Positions 60,028-64,000 of a stretch of DNA of 64,000 nucleotides are shown piece by piece. The notes under the pieces are model-generated. The model saw only the letters and a list, made by a program, of their open reading frames with translations. It had not been told where the DNA came from and did no database searches. The stretch comes from Candidatus Hydrogenedentota bacterium (GTDB lineage: Bacteria > Hydrogenedentota > Hydrogenedentia > Hydrogenedentales > SLHB01): contig JABWCD010000029.1 in NCBI GenBank assembly GCA_013359265.1, forward strand, positions 1 to 64,000, written 5' to 3'. Position numbers and translations under genes: made by a program. Position 1 is the stretch's first letter. Each line of letters opens with the position of its first letter.

Positions 60028-63000
60028 ATGCTGCGTACAGATGTTCGCGCGACCGTTCTATTTGTGTTGGTGGCGATGGCCGCGGCCGGCGGCCAACTCC
60101 AGTTCACGAATACTCCCCTCGATACAGCGGCTCTCCCCCGCATCACAGAGGCCCAAGTCGGTCAGAAAGCGCAAGACGCCCAGCCAATAACGCTGGTTGT
60201 CCAGTTCTCGCGGCCAATACAGCCGGACGACATTCGTGCGCTCGAGGGCGCCGGTGCTACCGTTCACAACTATATCCCGGACTATGCGTACCTGGTGACC
60301 GCCCCCGCCTCGGCGGCGGTGGAACTTGGAAAGGTCCCCGGGGTGACCTGGGCAGGTCTCCTTCCGGACTACGCCAAACTGAGCCGAAGCGTCGCCAACG
60401 AGCTATCGGCGACAGCCACGGCGAAGGCGGCTGTGGCCACACGCAAATTTATCATTCTAAGTGCCGATCCGTGGGCTGCCAAGGAATTGGCCGGGCAGGG
60501 GCACCGAATTAAGAGTCTTCGCAAGACGCCGATGGGGTGGTGCGAAACGCGGATTGACGCTTCACTTGCGAAGGCAGTCGACATATCCACGATCAATTCC
60601 GTGTTCCGCATCGAGACCGAGCCGGAGAATGAACTCCACGGGGAACGTGGCGCGCAAACTGCCGCGGGCAATCTCAATGCGGGTGGCACGGCGCCGACCG
60701 GTCCGGGGTACACAACGTGGTTGGCGTCGAAAGGCCTTAGCGGTGGCAATGATATCGTCGTGCAGGTGCAGGACGACGGGCTCGACCGCGGCATCGCAAC
60801 GAACGCGGCGGGCACGGCACACGCCGACATCCTCGGCCGGATCGCGGGAATCTTCAACGCGACATCGGACCTCGCGGGTGACAGCCAGGACGGTCACGGT
60901 CAGATCAACGCCGGCATCATTATGGGCAACGCGACGTTGGGGACGACCGATGCCGCGGGCTTCAAGTTGGGCCAGGGCGTGGCGCCGCAGGCCCGCGTGT
61001 ACGCGACGAAGGTGTTCCGAAACAATTTCGGCCCATTCGATATCGGGAACAACACCTACGCGGACCTCTCGCGCCTCGCGCAAAACGCGGGCGCGCGGTT
61101 CTCGAGCAACTCGTGGGGCGCGTCCGTTGACGGCGACTACAATTCAGATTCGGCGGCGTTCGACGCGCTGACGCGGGACTGCGACCTCGTCGAATCGGGC
61201 AATCAGCCGATGGTGTACTTCTTCTCGGCGGGCAACGACGGGCCGAGCGACGGAACGATCGGTTCGCCGGGCACCGCGAAGAACGTCATTACCGTTGGCG
61301 CGGGCGAAAACAGCGATGCCGACGGGACCGACGGATGCCTTGTGACGCCGTCGTCATCGAACAGCAACCGCGACATCGTGGACTTTTCCAGCCGCGGCCC
61401 GACGGACGACGGCCGTTTCGGCATCACGCTCATCGCCGTGGGCACGCATGTCCAAGGGCCCGCTTCGACCAGCCCGGAATACAACGGATTAGGCGTGTGC
61501 GATCAGTTCTGGCCCGCGGGTCAGACCAGTTACGCGCGATCCTCCGGGACGAGTCATTCCTGTCCGATCGCGTGCGGCGCGGGAATGATTGTCCAGGAGC
61601 TGTTCAACGAACAACTCGCGTCAAAGGACATTCCCGCCAACCCAAGCCCGGCCCTGATCCGCGCCGTGCTCACGAACACAGCGACCAGTCTCCAAGGCGG
61701 CAACGACGGCAACGGCGGCACGATTGGGCATGTGCCAAACCAGCGGCAAGGCTGGGGCTCCATCAACCTCGGCAATCTCATCGCATTCAAGGATTCGCTT
61801 TTCGTCGTGGACCAGGAAGAACGATTCACTGCGTCCGGCCAAACCTACGAGACGTTGCTGACGCGCGTCGATCCGGCGAAGCCCATCAAGATTACGTTGA
61901 CCTGGACGGACGCCCCGGGCGTTCCGGGCACGGTCGCTCTGGTGAATAACCTCAACCTCGAGGTCGAGGACAATGGCACGCTGTATCGCGGCAATGTGTT
62001 CTCGAACGGCTTTTCTACGACCGGCGGCGCCGCGGACAATCGAAACACAATCGAAGCCGTGTACCTGAACAATCCAAGCGATGGGCCGTTGACTGTGCGC
62101 GTGCGCGCGTTCAACATCGCCGGTGACGGCGTACCGAACGTGGGCGGATCGCTCGATCAGGATTTCGCGCTGTTCGCTACGAATGCTACGAACCAGACGT
62201 TCGCGGGATTGATCTCGATTTCACCGGCGCTGGTATCGTGCGACGACACCGTGACCGTGACCGTAAGTGACGCCGACTTGCGCGGTAGCGGCAACATCGC
62301 AGTGGACGTTTCGACCTCGAACGGCGACTCCGAATCGCTGACGCTGCAGGAGACCGCGGTGGATAGCGGCGTGTTTACCGGCACGATGAACACGAGCACC
62401 GGCGCGCCCGTAGCGAACGGCACCCTGGAGGTGACGAACGGCGCTACAATTACTGCGACGTACGAAGACGCCGATGACGGAACCGGGCAGCCCGCCCAGG
62501 TGCAGGATACGTCGTCCGTTGACTGCGCCGCGCCGGCGATATCGAACGTGCAGGTCTCGGGCATATTCAGCAACCAGGCGATGGTGACGTTCGAGACGAA
62601 CGAACCGGCGAATTCGGCCATCCGCTACGGTACGTCGTGCGGCGCGCTCAGCCAGTCGGCGCAGAGCGCGGGCGAATCCACGCAACACGAGTTCACGCTG
62701 ACGGGCCTTACGCCCGCGACCCAGTATTTCTTCGCCGTCGACGCGACGGACAGTTCCGGCAATACCGCGACGGCAAACGGCGGGAGTTGCTTCACGTTCA
62801 CAACGACCGACGTGCCGGACTTCTTCACGGAGCTGTTTTCCGATACCGCGAACGACGTAGACCGGCAGACATTGACCTTCACGCCCGACACGTCCACGAG
62901 CGGCTACAGCGTGTGCCGCGCGCCCGCAACACTGTTCCCGACGAATCCAAGCACGGGCACAATCCTGAATGTCGGAGACGACGACTTCGCGCAGATTACG

Positions 63001-64000
63001 CTGACCGGAGGCAAGACCGTAATCCTATATGGCGTGACGTACTCGTCGTTTTTCGTGAGCAGCAACGGCAACATTTCGTTTGACGAAGGGTCCACCGATT
63101 TCACGGAATCGTTCGCCTTGCACTTCGCGCAGCCCCGAATCTCGCCGCTCCTGAACGATTTTGTCCCGGACCAGTCGCACCCGGTACGGTTCCAACAACT
63201 CACCGACCGCGCCGTCGTAACATGGGTCGGCGTGCCCGAGTTCGAGATCGGCGGCTCGAACAGTTTCCAGGTCGAGCTGTTCTTCGACGGCGTCATCAAA
63301 ATCACGCATCTCGATTGTTCGACAAACAACGGCCTCATCGGCCTGTCCGAGGGGCTCGGCACCCCGCCGGACCTCGTCGAGAGCGACATGTCCGCGTATG
63401 CGTTGTGCGACCAGGACTTCACGATCTCCGGAACAATCACCGAAATTGGCGCGGGCGCCGTTGCCGGAGTGACCATGAATGGCCTTCCAGGGCCGCCGGT
63501 AACCGACGCAAACGGGTTCTATACGGCCACGATCAGCGGCGGCTTCACGGGGACAGTCACGCCGCAATTGAGCGGGTACTCGTTCAGCCCTACATCGCGC
63601 TCGTACAACAACGTGAGTTCGGACCAGATCAATCAGAACTACACTTCGTCGCGCGGGCGGCTGAGCGTGACGCCGCTTTCGCATAACGTCGGCTCCGGGT
63701 CGGGCGAAGTGGAGTTTACGGTTTCCAACATCGCTTCGGGCACGTTCAACTGGAACGCGCTCGAATTCATGGGAACGAATTGGATAGAGATTGTCTCCGG
63801 AACGACCGGTACAAACAGCGGCACGATACGCGTCGCGTTCGACGCAAACTCAACGTCGTCGCAACGGACTGCAACCGTCCGCGTGTCGGCGCTGGCGGCG
63901 TTCGGAAGTCCCATCGACGTATCGATCGTTCAAGCGGCCGCGTCGGGCCTTGCGGTGACGCCGCAATCGCGCAACGTGGGCAACGGCGCCGGCACAACGT
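60028..64000 (+). CDS. Secreted subtilisin-like (S8) protease with FN3 and BACON repeats, truncated by window edge
   Basis: At least 1324 residues, open at the right edge. AAAGGG lies 5 nt before ATG 60028. A signal peptide covers about 1-23. A propeptide-like region (about 40-215) precedes the S8 domain: D249 in VQDDG, H290 in DGHGQ, oxyanion N403 in SAGNDG and nucleophile S509 in SGTSHSCP. A fibronectin type III-like domain is at about 836-930. Near the end, two BACON-like units start LSVTPLSHNVG (1212) and LAVTPQSRNVG (about 1308), the second cut by the edge. Probably a cell-surface protease that attaches to a polymer. Confidence 0.9.
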   Translation, partial: MLRTDVRATVLFVLVAMAAAGGQLQFTNTPLDTAALPRITEAQVGQKAQDAQPITLVVQFSRPIQPDDIRALEGAGATVHNYIPDYAYLVTAPASAAVELGKVPGVTWAGLLPDYAKLSRSVANELSATATAKAAVATRKFIILSADPWAAKELAGQGHRIKSLRKTPMGWCETRIDASLAKAVDISTINSVFRIETEPENELHGERGAQTAAGNLNAGGTAPTGPGYTTWLASKGLSGGNDIVVQVQDDGLDRGIATNAAGTAHADILGRIAGIFNATSDLAGDSQDGHGQINAGIIMGNATLGTTDAAGFKLGQGVAPQARVYATKVFRNNFGPFDIGNNTYADLSRLAQNAGARFSSNSWGASVDGDYNSDSAAFDALTRDCDLVESGNQPMVYFFSAGNDGPSDGTIGSPGTAKNVITVGAGENSDADGTDGCLVTPSSSNSNRDIVDFSSRGPTDDGRFGITLIAVGTHVQGPASTSPEYNGLGVCDQFWPAGQTSYARSSGTSHSCPIACGAGMIVQELFNEQLASKDIPANPSPALIRAVLTNTATSLQGGNDGNGGTIGHVPNQRQGWGSINLGNLIAFKDSLFVVDQEERFTASGQTYETLLTRVDPAKPIKITLTWTDAPGVPGTVALVNNLNLEVEDNGTLYRGNVFSNGFSTTGGAADNRNTIEAVYLNNPSDGPLTVRVRAFNIAGDGVPNVGGSLDQDFALFATNATNQTFAGLISISPALVSCDDTVTVTVSDADLRGSGNIAVDVSTSNGDSESLTLQETAVDSGVFTGTMNTSTGAPVANGTLEVTNGATITATYEDADDGTGQPAQVQDTSSVDCAAPAISNVQVSGIFSNQAMVTFETNEPANSAIRYGTSCGALSQSAQSAGESTQHEFTLTGLTPATQYFFAVDATDSSGNTATANGGSCFTFTTTDVPDFFTELFSDTANDVDRQTLTFTPDTSTSGYSVCRAPATLFPTNPSTGTILNVGDDDFAQITLTGGKTVILYGVTYSSFFVSSNGNISFDEGSTDFTESFALHFAQPRISPLLNDFVPDQSHPVRFQQLTDRAVVTWVGVPEFEIGGSNSFQVELFFDGVIKITHLDCSTNNGLIGLSEGLGTPPDLVESDMSAYALCDQDFTISGTITEIGAGAVAGVTMNGLPGPPVTDANGFYTATISGGFTGTVTPQLSGYSFSPTSRSYNNVSSDQINQNYTSSRGRLSVTPLSHNVGSGSGEVEFTVSNIASGTFNWNALEFMGTNWIEIVSGTTGTNSGTIRVAFDANSTSSQRTATVRVSALAAFGSPIDVSIVQAAASGLAVTPQSRNVGNGAGTT

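Noticed and set aside
59946-61171. Two overlapping plus-strand frames in other phases at the start of the protease
   Set aside because: The phase beginning at 60028 has the signal peptide, the S8 catalytic triad and no stop to the window edge; the others are Arg-rich shadows.

Overview
The window is GC-rich bacterial DNA, densely packed with genes on both strands. It has no rRNA, tRNA or CRISPR array that I can see. The organism looks Gram-negative: it has an outer-membrane efflux factor, a periplasmic adaptor, putative lipoproteins and peptidoglycan-recycling enzymes. The long MoxR / DUF58 / von Willebrand A / ABC operon, the secreted LamG, beta-propeller and BACON proteins, and the free-standing S23-type four-helix-bundle gene resemble uncultured Planctomycetota or Hydrogenedentota-like lineages. 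That placement is an impression from gene content, not a demonstrated assignment.

Layout. 240-1244: aspartate-semialdehyde dehydrogenase with a clear terminator. 1488-7557: a TolC / MacA / MacB-type tripartite exporter in overlapping genes. 7594-11727 (minus): a 37-codon ORF plus GNAT acetyltransferase, a membrane-anchored unknown, and a cupin / Tm-1-like / crotonase cluster. 12036-13529: an MFS transporter behind a 37-bp perfect inverted repeat. 13596-19064 (minus): a secreted esterase-like hydrolase, a MetE-like protein, a small TPR protein, an enolase-superfamily enzyme and a CYTH protein. 19304-21409: a small unknown, a DUF1499 protein and DprA. 21703-26411: a peptidoglycan-recycling cluster (sugar kinase-MurQ fusion, SpoIID-like protein, AnmK). 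26519-28164: a type II restriction-modification pair. 28213-29857: a sugar-nucleotide epimerase and a convergent unknown.

30058-46375 is one long plus-strand operon: a Cys-rich coiled-coil membrane protein, a double-VWA protein, MoxR, DUF58, a BatA-like VWA protein, a large membrane-anchored protein, an ABC ATPase and two related permeases. Between moxR and the DUF58 gene lies a 564-bp cassette. It has an S23-type four-helix-bundle gene with its own strong ribosome binding site, bracketed by 31-nt inverted repeats built of a 7-nt unit. The layout mimics the intervening sequences of 23S rRNA genes, but here it sits inside a protein operon. This is the best candidate for something undescribed.

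46452-64000: ferritin preceded by a 38-codon ORF, a YncE-like propeller-phosphoesterase lipoprotein, glutamate dehydrogenase, a CBM9-like/beta-lactamase-fold fusion, a PHP-like hydrolase, YhhN, a lipase-like hydrolase, DoxX, a putative helical-toroid protein, a LamG protein with a propeller inserted into it, and a subtilisin-like protease that runs off the right edge.

A recurring theme is that the small gaps hold short-unit (6-9 bp) periodic arrays, at 80-135, 9691-9720, 13571-13600, 15622-15660, 21449-21508 and at the two ends of the S23 cassette.
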